This document shows positions 23,672 through 36,147 of a stretch of DNA of 64,000 nt, piece by piece (the first letter of the stretch is position 1; every line of letters begins with the position of its first letter). The stretch comes from Pegea sp. RAD2-039 (Eukaryota; Chordata; Thaliacea; Salpida; Salpidae). The stretch spans positions 372,001-436,000 of the forward strand of contig JAQGEQ010000380.1 of NCBI GenBank assembly GCA_034620365.1, given 5' to 3'. The translations under genes and the position numbers were made by a program. The notes below the pieces were generated by a model that worked only from the letters and a program-made list of their open reading frames with translations, searched no databases and was not told where the DNA came from.

Positions 23672-26095
23672 TTCCTTCTTTCTATTTCACTACAGTTCCT
23701 CTGACTCGCTACTACTCAATGTTTACGGAAATAAAATGCATTAAACGGTTTTTAATTCCTTATTTATATTCTTATTCCAAATGTTCATTTGTCTTCACGT
23801 CCTTCTAAGCTTGCATTGTAATAATATAATAAAGAATATAAGATCTTCTACTGATATAAACTCACTATTAAGTGTTGAAATGAATAACATAAGCAGTTAA
23901 GCTAACTATAATTTTTCTTCTTTTATTTTCTTAAACATAATTATTTGATATTGATGAAAAATAGTAAACAAATGTTTATTCAAGTAAATTTCAAAAACTA
24001 AGTTCTTATGCAAAGTATTTTCTTGGTGTTGAAAGTAATCAGATTTATTGAGAGAAATGAAAAAAAGTAAAAATGAAAGTTGTTTACAAGTTACAAAGAG
24101 AAAGGTTATCATCGTGATTGCTTTATCTGCCAATTTTCATTACTTATATAAATTATAAATTCTGTCTTAAGCTTTTAAAAGTTTTGCTCAATTGTTTCGA
24201 TTTCATTATAACAAGAAAAATAATTACTTTATACCGGAAGACACATCTTAAATCTGATAAAGTAAAAGATAAATCCAATCAATTATGAAATTGATAAGAA
24301 AATAGAATATGTAAGTTCTGTTTGCAAATTTTTATTCTCTAAATTAATCTCTTCTGCAAATTTATTTTCTGAGTTACAATTATTGATCTAGTTTAATCCA
24401 TTATTTTAGTAAAAAAGATTATTTTAGCTTTTAGAGTTACCTTTAAGAAAAAGCATTTTATAGGTGATTAGTCAAACAATTTGGGGTAATTGTAAGTAAA
24501 TACCAACTCTATTAGAATATTATTTCAAAGACATAAGCTTACTTATTAATTATAATAAGAATTTGAAGTCGTCTGACTATTGGTGATATGCAAGTGTGTT
24601 AGGCTTATAAGCTTGAATCTTTTTAGATCAGAGAATAGAGGAAAGAACCGACGTTTTGGGAAAGCAAAGACCTTCTTTGTCGCAAAACTGAGAAATGGTC
24701 TGGAGATACGTGAAAAACGTCCCAAACGAAAAAGGTGAACCCTTAAATGATATCCCATAGATACTTCTAGTTTCAATATTTCAAGTTTAACACTTTTAAA
24801 TTAAAACTAACTTAAAAGTTCTTTTTCAAATTTACCAAAATTGGAGCCACATCGTTAACTAACAAAGTCATAATCTGTCAAAAATCCAATTTTAAGCTAA
24901 ATTTAAATCACGTAATTGTAGTTTGATTTTTATCAAACCCAACAAATTTACTTCTTTAAATTTACATCAATATTAGAAAGACAGTATAAAACTGATTTGC
25001 TGCAGCTCGATTAGAACATTAAAAACTATTCAACCTTCGTTACAAAGACTTCGTTCATCTAAAAGCTACTGCAACATAGAACTACTGGAATAAGTGGATT
25101 TAAAATCAAATTTGCAACAAAAGAAAAGTATTTTTATACACAGCCTACAAAAGTGCTGCTTGAAAAACGATTTCATTTAAAGACTAAAATAGAAAATTTC
25201 AGTTCAAGCAAAAAATTTTTTAATTTTCGTGTTAAAGATAAATGATAAAGTAACGAGACGTAGACTGATATTTCAATTAAATTAGTAACAGTATATAGAA
25301 AAGTTTACAAAAGCAAAAATAAACACAGAAATATCAATGATTTCAGCAGCTCATCACATTAATTAAAGATTTTTAACTTGTAAAATTAAACTCTTAAAAT
25401 TTAAAATGGTTTAAAAATATCTAAATATTCAAAAAATTGATGCAATGGAATTCGAAAAACAAACTAAATATTTAGTAAATACATCCTCTAGTATAAATCA
25501 ATTAAATCCTAAATAGTAATTTATTGAGTAAGCAAATATGCTGAAACTTTTTAACCAAAGTACAATCCAAAATTAAAGCATACATTGCACTTTTTTGAAA
25601 ATAATTTTGCCATTATACAATTACAAACAGGAACAAATCACGAGTAGCAATATTTGCCAATTATTTTTTAAGTTTAATTTCAAGATGAGACTTTGTTCAA
25701 ATGAAAGTAAGAGGAGAAAGTAAGACGAATGATGACATTAAGTTGGATTTAGTGTGGCAAAAAAGATAAAAACCATTTCTTTTCAAAGTCGAATTATAAA
25801 TAACTGAAAATAATTTGATAAAAAAACTGAATGAAACACGAAAAGTACTTTGTTGTCATTGAAGCTAATTTGACTAAAACACCAAAATTGGTACATCATA
25901 AATTTCGCAAAGTTTTACAAAAAGTTTCTGAAAAAGGTCTTCAAATTTCTTTGTGAGAAGGAAATAGTCTCCAGAAGACATCGAAAACAGCAACAGCGAT
26001 GGTGATGATTTTTAGCTTGTTGCAACTCTTACGTCAGTTTGAACTCCGAAATTGTAGATAATTTTTGACTAAACATCAACTTGTTTGATGTTGTA
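23672..26095. other. convergent intergenic stretch
   Basis: 2.4 kb between the 3' ends of SNAP29 (+) and the TBC gene (-). It is mostly A+T rich. A patch at about 24560-24775 has more G+C and a 76-codon minus-strand frame (24776-24546) with many Arg, Phe and Leu. It resembles nothing I know and I do not call it a gene. The segment just before 26095 may be the 3' UTR of the TBC gene. Confidence 0.4.
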
Positions 26096-29000
26096 CTAGG
26101 AGATGGACTCTTCTTTGTTATGTAGTAAAGCAAGGACATCTTTCCATTTACGATTACCCCTTGAAACCATATTAAGATGAAGAATTTGATCAAATAATTG
26201 CTGGCCATCTATCGCATCAACTGGTAATTTTATCAGAAATTGAGCTGCATGAATAAACTCCATTTTAAGAAGAATATTTTGATGAAGCTTTAAGATACCT
26301 AAACAAAAACATTTCTATTTCAGTTATTTAAAAAGTCTACAGCAAAAATTAACAAAGTTTTTTTATTCTAAAATGATTTCATAAAAATATCAGATTTGAT
26401 AAAAAATTTGTTTAATGTTGTCACCGATTGCAGTTTTAAAGATGAATTCTTCACCATCTCGACAAAAGATGTCCCAAACTCTACAAGCAGAATCTAAGCT
26501 CAGTGCCTTGCTGAACATTGTAAAAACCCTGCAAAATATTCCCAGTTTTCAAATCGATGAATAATTTCTCATATCACAACAAAATAGAAATTTTATAAAA
26601 GTCAAAATTGGTCATATTGAATCATAAATAGATTAAAAAGTAAACCATTCAATTTTCCAATAAGACTATTTTATATAAATATAGTTTTACTTCAGATAAA
26701 GTATGGAATCAAATATTAATAAATTATTTAACTAAAAGCTATCATGAAGAAACAACTAACCAATCGATCAAGTACATGTCTGGTGTTAGGTTACTCTGCT
26801 TGAAATGAACAAACAAGCGTGGCAAATTTTCTTCAAAAAAAACTTCAAATGCAGCAAAATAAGTCTTCATCTAAAAGAAAAACGGGAAACTTGAATAGAA
26901 ACTTAAATCCCAAATAATTAACAAAACTATCTACAGCTGTTTAAAAATAGTTTCAAACTGTAGCTTAAGTTTATCTCCTTTTAACAGTTTTGAGATATAT
27001 GTATAAAACAGTAGCCACAAGGCAGTGTAATGTGTCAAGAGCTAACCATGCCTTCATTCAAGCGATAAAATGCAATCTGGCAGGGCTTGTTCAGCAAGTT
27101 TGCAAAAGTTAAAAAAACTTCAGATGGTTCCATGTTTAAAAGTAACATTGCAGCGATAAAAGACATCCCTTGTACCTATGTGAAGAAATAATCATTCAAT
27201 ATTTTCTATTTAAATATTCATTTGTTTATTATAAATCAAACAAAAGACGGTTGTTATTAAGAACTATTTAAGTGAATAAATTATTAAATTCATTTATAAA
27301 TAATTCTTCAAAAATGAAGAAAGCAACTTACATAACCAACATCAGGTCGATAGCAGACATAAGCGCCCAAAATATCATGTAAGATGTCATGGTAGGGTCC
27401 ACCCTATCAGAAAATAATGAAATTAATCAAATTTTAACAACATATCAGCAATTAATCATAAAATTTTGTAAGTTTAAGATGAAAAATATTTGTTTACAGT
27501 TTGAAAGATGCAAAGTTTAGGAAATGTTCGCGAGATATCCAAACGAATGAGTTCAACTGTGTCTTCTCGGTCAACTGTGAGAGATTCCTGGTCTAAAAAA
27601 GCATCCATTTAAATTCAAATAAGAAAAAATAGTAATAAAAAATACGAAAAGAAAGTCACCTTCAGTTCCTGACTCATTCATTGAGCGGAGCTTCTCATGA
27701 GCTCGTGAAACCATTATATCGTACAAATCTAGAAAGAAGTTAGCTAACAAGGTGAATGATTGGCTGAAAATTTACCTTGAGTTAAATTGAGTTCATTTCC
27801 AATCGCAAGTTTCCATACCTTACCTCGGACATTAGGCGGAAGACCATTCCACCAAAGTTGACGGACTCTTGAGGTTTGATACCTGTGACAAAGATTCAAT
27901 TGAAGAAGAAAGAATTTTGGTAAGGAAGAATTGAAAATAACTAACAGAAGATTCCAGTTAGGGAGTATTTCATGTTGCCACTGTGCCCCTATATTAGCAA
28001 TACTTTCTTCATGTTCTAGTCTCTTTATTAATTGTCTTTGGCGAATTTCATGTTTTTTTGCTTCTGTAATTTCATAGATATTTAGATACTGAATGCTATG
28101 ACACAAATCAAACCATTTTTTCGAGCTTTTTCCACCATCTTTTTATATTCAAGACGATGCTTCTGACTTTCCGCAAGAGATTTTCTTGGCAAATTTCTAA
28201 AATTCAACTGATTTACATTTGAATAATCTTTTTTATCTAATATAGACCTAGGCCTGTCTTCAAGTATCAATGCTGTGGTTGAAAGTGGTTCGATGGGCTT
28301 ATCTCGAAAGAAAATCATTTTATTTCTGTGAAAATAAGGTATAAAAGAATTGAATCACAGAAATAAGAATCAACATTTTGTAATAACAAGCTTACTGTAA
28401 AGAATTATAAATAATATTAGATAAGTGTTTCTATGAACGCTTGAAATATATGAAAAGCTAGAAGATACTTTGAGAGACTTGATTTAGAACAATTAGGAAC
28501 ACCAGATGAACATTTAGGTGATACAGCTTGAGACTGATGTGATACAATCTTATTCTTAGGTGAAGAATTCGACGGAATGACCCTGAAAAACAAACTATAT
28601 TAATCATCTATATATTTTCTTGAACACATCAGACTGTAGATAACAAATTATACAGGCCTTATAGCGAACAACAACTAAATAATTGCAGAAAAATAATGAA
28701 AAACTCTCAAGTACAATATTTTGACATAAACAATGTATAAACAATCAGAATGCTGCAGATATATATAAGTTATAAATGTAGTACACATAGATAAGTGGAA
28801 AAAGATGGAAGTATTAGGAAATCACTTAAATCATATTTTCTTTACAAAATTGTAAAAAGGTGATAGAATTTGATATAGTGGTAGAATAGGAAAGAATTCT
28901 ACATCTTGGGTACCTTAGAATTAAATCGAGGAAGAATTATATAATGAAAAGAGTATGCCACATTTAAAGAAAGCTTTCCTAGTAAACAATCTTTAAACAG

Positions 29001-29863
29001 ATTAAAGCTCAAGAATATTTTATAAATTTTCAATCATTTACTTTTCAAATCTGTATCAAATACTTTAACAACTTGTCTTATATAATTTAAAGACATCATC
29101 AGGTTAGGTTCATTAACTTTTCACAAGCACTCTCATATGATAAGTGCAATATTTTCCTTTTACTAGTTATTTACTGATTTTTTAAAGTTCAAAGTACTAA
29201 ATTAACTTTTTATAAAAAATTTGGTACTCACAAAAACTATAGACTAGATTAACTAATACTATAAATGAAACTTTATTATACTAACCAATCCAAGATTGAA
29301 TCTAATACTCCATTTTTAGAGCTTTGAACTTTAGATATTTCATTAACTGAGCATTGGTTTTCTTCTTCTGATTCGTCTTCATTTAAAGATATATCAGTAA
29401 ATTCAAGTTTATCTGATGAAGAATTTAATTCACTATCATCTTGAAAATATCCATCTAAAGTACTACTTTCAGATGACTGGTCAGAAAAACTTAAATTTTC
29501 AGTAAAAACAAAATCACATTGATTATATGAAGATTTTCTCATCAATTTTGTGGTTAAAGAAGTTTCAACAGAAGTTTGTAGATCTCCAGTTGTTTTAGAT
29601 AAAGCTTTTAGTGATGATATATCTTCAAATTGAACTTTTTTTGGATTATTTAAAGAAAGTTTAGAATGAAAACTTTTAACAGGAACATCTATATCTTCAG
29701 AAGTAATATCAAGAGTAGCTATTTGTGGCTGTAAGTCTTCAACATAGGAACATAAATCTGGTAATGATCTACTTATTGTTGTAGAACATTGAACTGAATT
29801 AACTGAAGTATATGAAGTTTCATGATTTTCACTGTCAAAATTAATCATTGCAGAATTTGTCAT
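26096..29863 (-). CDS. TBC1D12/TBC1D14-like Rab GTPase-activating protein
   Basis: Multi-exon minus-strand gene with ATG at 29863 and stop at 26096-26098. The first exon (29863-29276) encodes a Ser/Asp/Glu-rich disordered region. Further exons lie near 28585-28480, 28325-28125, 28076-27965 ([19 protein letters not shown] coiled stretch, ILPNWN) and 27885-27780. The exon at 27885 opens the TBC domain with [20 protein letters not shown]. Then come the arginine-finger block [12 protein letters not shown] near 27540, the glutamine-finger block [18 protein letters not shown] near 27350-27130, and the C-terminal half ([20 protein letters not shown]) near 26500. Both catalytic fingers are present, so GAP activity is likely. 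The [17 protein letters not shown] lead-in is the TBC1D12/14 hallmark; these act on Rab11-type recycling membranes and in autophagy. Which paralogue cannot be decided; exon borders are approximate. Confidence 0.85.
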
Positions 29864-31994
29864 AATTAGAATAAAAAGAGGTCAAGGTTCCATCACTAAC
29901 ACTGGAAATAAACTTATATATAAAAAGAGAAAAACAAATACATTCAATTAAGGTAAAATATTTTATGTTCAACTAAAATATACTCAGTAAAATATTAACT
30001 TTTAATCATAAGTATAAAGATCATAGTTTAACTTTCATAGCTTAACTTACTTTAGCTTTAGCATTTAATTCTAAATACAAACTTCATTAGATTATTAAGA
30101 AAATCAAAAATAAAAAGCCTTATAAATTAATCAAAAAACTACTAGATAGAAAAGATATATTTTCTACAATAATAAAATTATATTTATTCTTAAGTTAAAA
30201 GCAATTTTTCTACTCTACTCAAAATTATCATAAATTAAAAAAAACTATTGTATTCACAACTTTACCTAACATTTAGAAATACTCGGAGTTTATTTTTAAA
30301 GCAGTTACATAATTCTCATCCTTTTTAAATTAGCAAAATAAGATTGAAATAATTAAAGCAATAATTTTAATAATGGATAAATTGCTTCTAATACAATCTT
30401 TTTAAAAAATTACAATAAAATTATATTTATTTGTGTTTAAAATCATAAATAAAAAGCAAACTAAAAGTAAACAAAATAATAAAGAAGCAATATACTGAAA
30501 GTCATTACAGCTTCTTTTATAAATTCTACATTATATTTACATTTATTGGGAACGCCTTTACTAAGTTCAAGTACAAAAAAATATAAATGATAACAAATTT
30601 GAAATAAACAAGTTTAAGTATTTGGGTACTAAGTGAAACGGCGCAGGCCAAGTTAGTATCAGACCATAATGATAATTATTATATACAGCTTTTGTGGAAA
30701 AAACGCTGTTTCTATTTTATTATCATCATATTTCTTGTGGCTGAGTCTTAAATCTTCTACAAATAAGTATTCAAAAATTGAAAGACTTCAGCAAATTGAA
30801 AGTGCTAAAATTATTAAAAGTTTTTATTAACTATAATTTTTCGTTTTTTTTTTATAAAAATAAAATTTGCATTTAATTTATTATATTCTTATTTTTTAAC
30901 GCAAACTAAACGAATTGGTGACTGATGATGAAAATAACTTTTCTATTTTAAAGTTTTTAAGATCCAAAGATTCTGAATAGCTATTTTATTTTATTTATTA
31001 CAATATTCAATCTTTAAATCTTACAAAAAACAAATTTTAATGGTTCTGATAAACTTTTATAATAATTGTCATTTACTTTAGATAAATATATAGCTTGAAA
31101 TTTTGAATATTTTGGCTTTTCATCTGGCCATATAATAGAGTAAGATTAATTTTTTTAAGTAAGAATTAGCTACATAAACAATAAGGTGCTTAATTAAATA
31201 AGCACTTAAATCCTTACGCAAAAAAATCATAAAAGATCTTTGTAGTATTTATTTTATCACTTTATAAATAATTTTATAATTTATAGAAATAAATTTTTAA
31301 AATAAAATTTTAGCGACAACTCGGGCGAAAGTTTTTTAAGTTCATTATTTTTGGTAGCAGAGCGACCACATTAACAAAAACTCTTACGTCTGGTGTCGTT
31401 ATTTTATTATTAAGATTAATTTTGTTTGAGCTTTAGTCCTAAGAAATTTAAAATTTATATATGTATTTAAAATCGATCTATACTTGTACAATAATTGTTT
31501 CTAAAAGATTTTTATTAATTCTTATTCCAACAAATTAAAAATTAAATTTATATCTTACTTAATTTGCTGTTTTGCAAAGGTTTATTAACTGTTTTTATTT
31601 GATAATATAAATTAGCTTTTTATTTATTTATTTATTTCAATAAATGTGAAGCAGGGTACATGAAAAAAGTACCTCTCGCTAACACACATTCTCACAAATA
31701 GATTTATAAATAATTAATGATGTCATATACTACTTAAGATAAAATAAAAGTTATTTCTCAGTTATAATTATTTTAGATAAAGCTATTTTATGTTTTTTCA
31801 GTGATTTCAGTAATGACTAGTTTTCATACCTAACTTCAGTTAGGAGTTGATTTGATTTTTATGAAAAAATTTAGAAGGAATTTAATGAAAAAAATTTTTT
31901 AAATCTTAACAATTTTTATAAAATTTTGATGATAATTTTTATAAGTTGATTAACTAAATAGTTCAATTAAAATTTCCCTTTCTGACCTAATGAA
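29864..31994. other. divergent intergenic stretch, likely two promoters
   Basis: 2.1 kb between the 5' ends of the TBC gene (-) and the CENP-V-like gene (+), so promoters of both should lie here. Composition is very A+T rich. One LINE/SINE tail copy is at 31619-31700. No TATA box or factor site stands out from the background. Confidence 0.4.
31619..31700 (-). mobile_element. LINE/SINE 3' hairpin tail
   Basis: Minus-strand copy of the tail: GAGAATGTGTGTTAGCGAG, hairpin GCGAGAGGTAC against GTACCCTGCTTCAC, then ATTTATTGAAATAAATAAAT. It is truncated close to the hairpin, so I cannot tell whether the parent was the LINE or the SINE. Confidence 0.65.
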
Positions 31995-32532
31995 ATGAGT
32001 GATGAAGATAGTTTAGTTACTCATTATGGTGGGTGTCATTGTAAAAAAGTTCAATTTCAAGTAAAGGCTCCAAAAAACTTACATGTATACAATTGCAAGT
32101 ATGTTATAAATCTTTTTTATATATTTATTGTAGATATTTTTATGAAATTTATTTTTATCAGTTGCAGTATTTGTTTCATGAAACAAAACTTACATTTTGT
32201 TGTTCCCTCACGATCGTTTAAGCTACTAAGTGGTAATGAAAGTTTGAGTAGTTATACATTTAATACTCATCAAGCTAAACACTTGTTTTGTTCCATTTGT
32301 GGTGTACAAAGCTTTTATATACCAAGATCAAATCCCAATGGCTACGGTAAATGTTTTGTTTTAACTTTTTAAAGTAAATAATAACCAAATGATTTCAGGT
32401 GTTAATCCAAATTGTTTAAATAAAGAAACAATTGCCTCGATCACTGTTGAAAACTTTAATGGCCTAGAATGGGAAGCCTCTATTGAAAAAGAACTTACAA
32501 AACCCATATCTATTCAATCTAGATCAACTTAG
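31995..32532 (+). CDS. CENP-V/GFA-domain zinc protein
   Basis: Three exons: 31995-32098, 32162-32346 and 32399-32532; about 140 residues. The GFA fold zinc ligands are all present: GGCHCKKVQF, then YNCNCSIC formed across the first splice, then FCSICGVQSFY followed by PRSNPNGYGVNPNCL. This order and the block SYTFNTHQAKHLFC match centromere protein V and its short relatives. The protein is only the GFA domain and lacks the basic Pro-rich N terminus of vertebrate CENP-V, so a centromere role should not be assumed. Related GFA proteins include glutathione-dependent formaldehyde-activating enzymes. The gene ends 254 bp before the next gene on the same strand. Confidence 0.85.
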
Positions 32533-32786
32533 CTATTTTAAAACAGTTTTTTACTATGATATGATTTGATGTTTTATGTTCTTAATGATGCAAATAATTT
32601 TGTTGGGTGTGCTTTTTGAAAAATCAAAAGCTTTATGCTTTTTATGATATTGTTATTATGATTAGCAAGCTTGTATACCATATGTAAACTTTAAACTAAA
32701 TATTTGTTGGCATATATTTACCAAAATCTTGTCTCATCTCATAGGTTGTTTATTTTTGTTCACTTTTTTTAAATTTTTATAAATAC

Positions 32787-35700
32787 ATGCCTCCGATTCC
32801 AATTTCGAAAGTGATCTACAAATCCTCAGAGGTATAGTGGTATTTTGTTGATATTTTCTTTTATTGTAACTTAGTTTATTATTTAGGACTCTAAGAATGT
32901 AGCAGATAACTTAATCAAAGGCTTCAAATGGAGAACTGACCCTCAAGTTTATGCAGAAGAAGCATCTGTTATCATCCAGTTAGAAAAAGCAATTAAAATC
33001 AAATATATTGACATTGGTAAATACCAAGTTTTCTACTGACATATTTATTTTAATATTTTCTCAATTCATAGTATATGAAAATATTGCAATACTGGAAATT
33101 TTTGTTCTAAACTCAAATTGGAAAGAAGAGCAACTGCCGGTTAAATTGATAACTTCAACTGAACTCCTTACTGAGAGTGAATGTAGAACAGGAATTAGAA
33201 AAGTTGGATGCAAAATGTTTTCTGAAAAAGGTTTGTTGTTGGATCTACTTTATTTTCACTTTAAGCAGAAAAAGCTTTGTGGAAACGACTCTAGTTTAAA
33301 ACCGTTGCAGCTCTAGTAATTAAAGAATATATAAATGTAAATATTTCTACCAATATAATATCATTGATCATCATAATTATATATATAATATAATTCTTTA
33401 TCTTTTTAATCTATCTGAATGAATAAAAAATTTGTATTTTGTGAAGGTCCGTTTTGTACTCATGACTTTGTATTTTAAAAACATAATTATTTTGATTCAA
33501 ATTTACATGAATCTTTTATTGGTTATAGTTTTATTCACTCGTTGTTTTTATTCTGCAGAAAACTTCTTATTAGAAGCAACTCATGAAAAATGGGACCAAA
33601 TTAAGTTTGTTCTCAAGCAGCCATACTCAAGAAATAAGCAAATGGGTTTTGATATGTTGCGTTTTGTAGAGATCTCTGTACCTGATAAAAAAGTAGGCTC
33701 AAGCACCAATAGAGAAAATTGTTTATATTTCTATATGATATTTTTTCATTCTTATAGATCACGCCACCGTTAGTAAAAGTAACTTCAAGACCTTTGAACA
33801 AGTCACCAAATCCTTCACAAGTTGTGTGAGTTTAACTTAATTAGTTTTATAAAACACAATAATGTAGTAACTTTTTTGATATCTTTTTGGCAGCTTCAAA
33901 TTGCCAGTTTCTTTACATGATAGATCGAATATTCTTAACTCAAGTATTAAACAAAAAGTAGGTTCATTTGTCTACCTCAATTCTCATTAATCAACTGTTT
34001 TATGATAATAATCAGGTTGACTCCTCAAAAGAAGCTGAAAAATTGAAGCCCCCACAAAAACGCAAGTTAGACTGTAATAAGTCTTATTTATCCCCAAAAT
34101 TATCCAAAGTCAAGCCAAATAAGCCCAAAAATAGTCTCCCTTCATCAGTAAGACACCAATTTGGAACTGAAAGCAGTTTCTTTTCTCGTGATGAAGATCA
34201 AGTGAAAAAATTAACTCAAGTTATCAAAACCTTCTTGAATGATATAGATCTTAAAGAGCTGGATACTAGTGATGTTAGGGTTATTGGTGAGTTTGTATTT
34301 TAGAAATGGTTTTATTTTTTAGCTATATTTTGTATTTTTTAGATTTGCGTACGAAATTTCATGAGCGATACAATTTTGTTTTGAACGAAGAAGGAAAGAC
34401 TCAATTCAATAAAGTCATTCAAAACTATTTACCGATGCTGTACAGATATAAGTTTGGAAAGAAAATAGTTTTAACCAACTGCAATCCAACTTGTGAAAAA
34501 GTAGAAAAGTCAGCAATTGTTTATCTTAAAATCACTTCAAACATAGTTTTGTTATGAAAAGAACAAAACTAATATTGTCTTTTAATATAGTTGATGTTTA
34601 TCACTTGAAAAGTCCTTTATCAGCAAGATAATTTTTCATTTGCAGTTATATCGCTCACATTTAAACTTCTAAAATCAAATTTTCAGCAACCTCAAATTAT
34701 TCTGTTTAAAATGCCATCTCAACTCTTTCAGAACTTCTTCATCTAAAGTTGTAAACTCCACTCAAACTATAATTCTAAATGATTATGAACCAAGAGCATC
34801 TACATCTGCTGCATCTTCATCAAGAGCATCTACATCTGCTGCATCTTCATCAAGAGCATCTACATCTGCTGCATCTTCATCAAGAGCATCCACATCTATC
34901 TGTCCAATTTGTCAAAGTATACAACTTTTGATTTTTATAATTTTGGCTAAAATTTAGTCTCATTGGTAAAAAAATTAAAATTATTTCCAAAAGTTTCCCA
35001 AGTTGGATAATTTCCATTTCGCCCCCACCAAACTTAAGGATAAATAGTTCCACTGCTTTCTGTTTGTTCTGGAAAAAGCAAAAAGTATAAGAGTACAACC
35101 AGACAGAAAACCTCTGGGGAACTGTCCCAGCTCACCACTTTAGTTGAAGCCACATGGCATAAAGGAAGCTTCTCTAACAGTCCTATAGCGATAGTGGTAG
35201 AAGGTGTATAACCGGTCTTTGCTGTAGACAGCTAAAAGTGTTATCGACTTGAAGATCTTCTTGTTTTTAGATAAATTTTCAAATGAAGTTATTGAACTAC
35301 ATGCTGCTGAGTGTTCCGACTTCACCTTATCTTCTGAATCAAACAACGATGATGTTCAAGTGAGTACCATGCTCTCTTCTTAAATTTGTTATTTGTGAAG
35401 ATTCGCTTTGTCCAAAGTCAAATATTTAACAAATCAAATTGAAACTTACAGATAATTAGTCAAACTAGTGATGTAATCGATTGTACGGAAAACTCGTGTC
35501 TTAGTAAAGCAGAACAAGAATATTGGAAGCGATACAACTCGTAAGTTTATTAAAGAACTCTTTCATTCCTACTAAATGTTCTATCTTAGGCAACCAAAAG
35601 CGTTTCATGGGCGCATAAATAAAGCTGATTACAAAGGATGTCTACTGAAGAGATGTCCGATTTGCTCTCTAAAATACAAGTGAGTTGAGAATGTTTTGTT

Positions 35701-35856
35701 TATAAAAAACTATTTGGTTTTAACAGAGAATCTGAGATCGAGGAGCATAGTAGAGATTGTGCGCAAAAAGTTTATAGTGGAAAAACAAGGATGGGACTTT
35801 ATCTAGTTGATGACAATAAAAAAGTTTGTAGAATTTCAACTATTCAAGTTTTTTGA
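32787..35856 (+). CDS. XRCC1 N-terminal-domain protein with two UBZ4-type zinc fingers (XNDC1-like)
   Basis: At least twelve exons, starting 32787-32831, 32887-33016, 33072-33230 and 33559-about 33692, and ending in the exon at about 35728-35856. The first four encode an XRCC1 N-terminal fold: MPPIPISKVIYKSSEDSKN, then VIIQLEKAIKIKYIDIG, WKEEQLPVKLITS, RKVGCKMF, and WDQIKFVLKQPYSRNKQMGF. This fold binds DNA polymerase beta in XRCC1. No BRCT domain follows. A basic linker (KPPQKRKLDCNKS) comes next, a helical region at about 34340-34470, a Ser-rich tandem repeat, and a zinc finger CPICQNKFSNEVIELHAAEC split by an intron of about 350 bp. A second finger, CPICSLKYKESEIEEHSRDC, lies near the C terminus, also split by an intron. 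Both have the CxxC-H-C spacing of UBZ4 ubiquitin-binding fingers. Likely a DNA-repair adaptor. Confidence 0.78.
34791..34897 (+). repeat. coding minisatellite, 30-bp unit
   Basis: Three perfect 30-bp units (34791-34820, 34821-34850, 34851-34880) and a partial fourth with one change. The unit length is a multiple of three and encodes RASTSAASSS in the frame that continues into the first zinc finger of the XRCC1-domain protein, so copy-number change would not break the frame. The perfect identity of the units indicates recent expansion. Confidence 0.9.
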
Positions 35857-36147
35857 AAATGACGCCAAAATTTCTACAGAAAAACAAGAAACGAAAGAAA
35901 TACAATGGAGATCGAAGCCGCGACGACGATGACGTCATTGTAATCGATTAATCCAATCAAAAGACTCGCTTTAGAAATAAATTATTGTTTTTCTGATGTT
36001 GGCAATTTGAATAAAAATAATCGAAATTTTAGAAGTGCATTTATTCCGACTTTACAGCGCGCTGCTTCTAATAAATTGTATTGAAAAATAAGAAATTTGT
36101 TCCATCCATCTTCCCGAATCTCCATCTGGAATCTCACTCCTTCCCGA

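Noticed and set aside
24546-24776. 76-codon minus-strand frame in a GC-richer patch
   Set aside because: The Arg/Phe/Leu-rich translation has no recognisable domain and no adjoining exons with good splice sites.
35930-35937. A second perfect TGACGTCA palindrome
   Set aside because: It lies between the 3' ends of two convergent genes, where no promoter is expected, so I did not call it a regulatory site.
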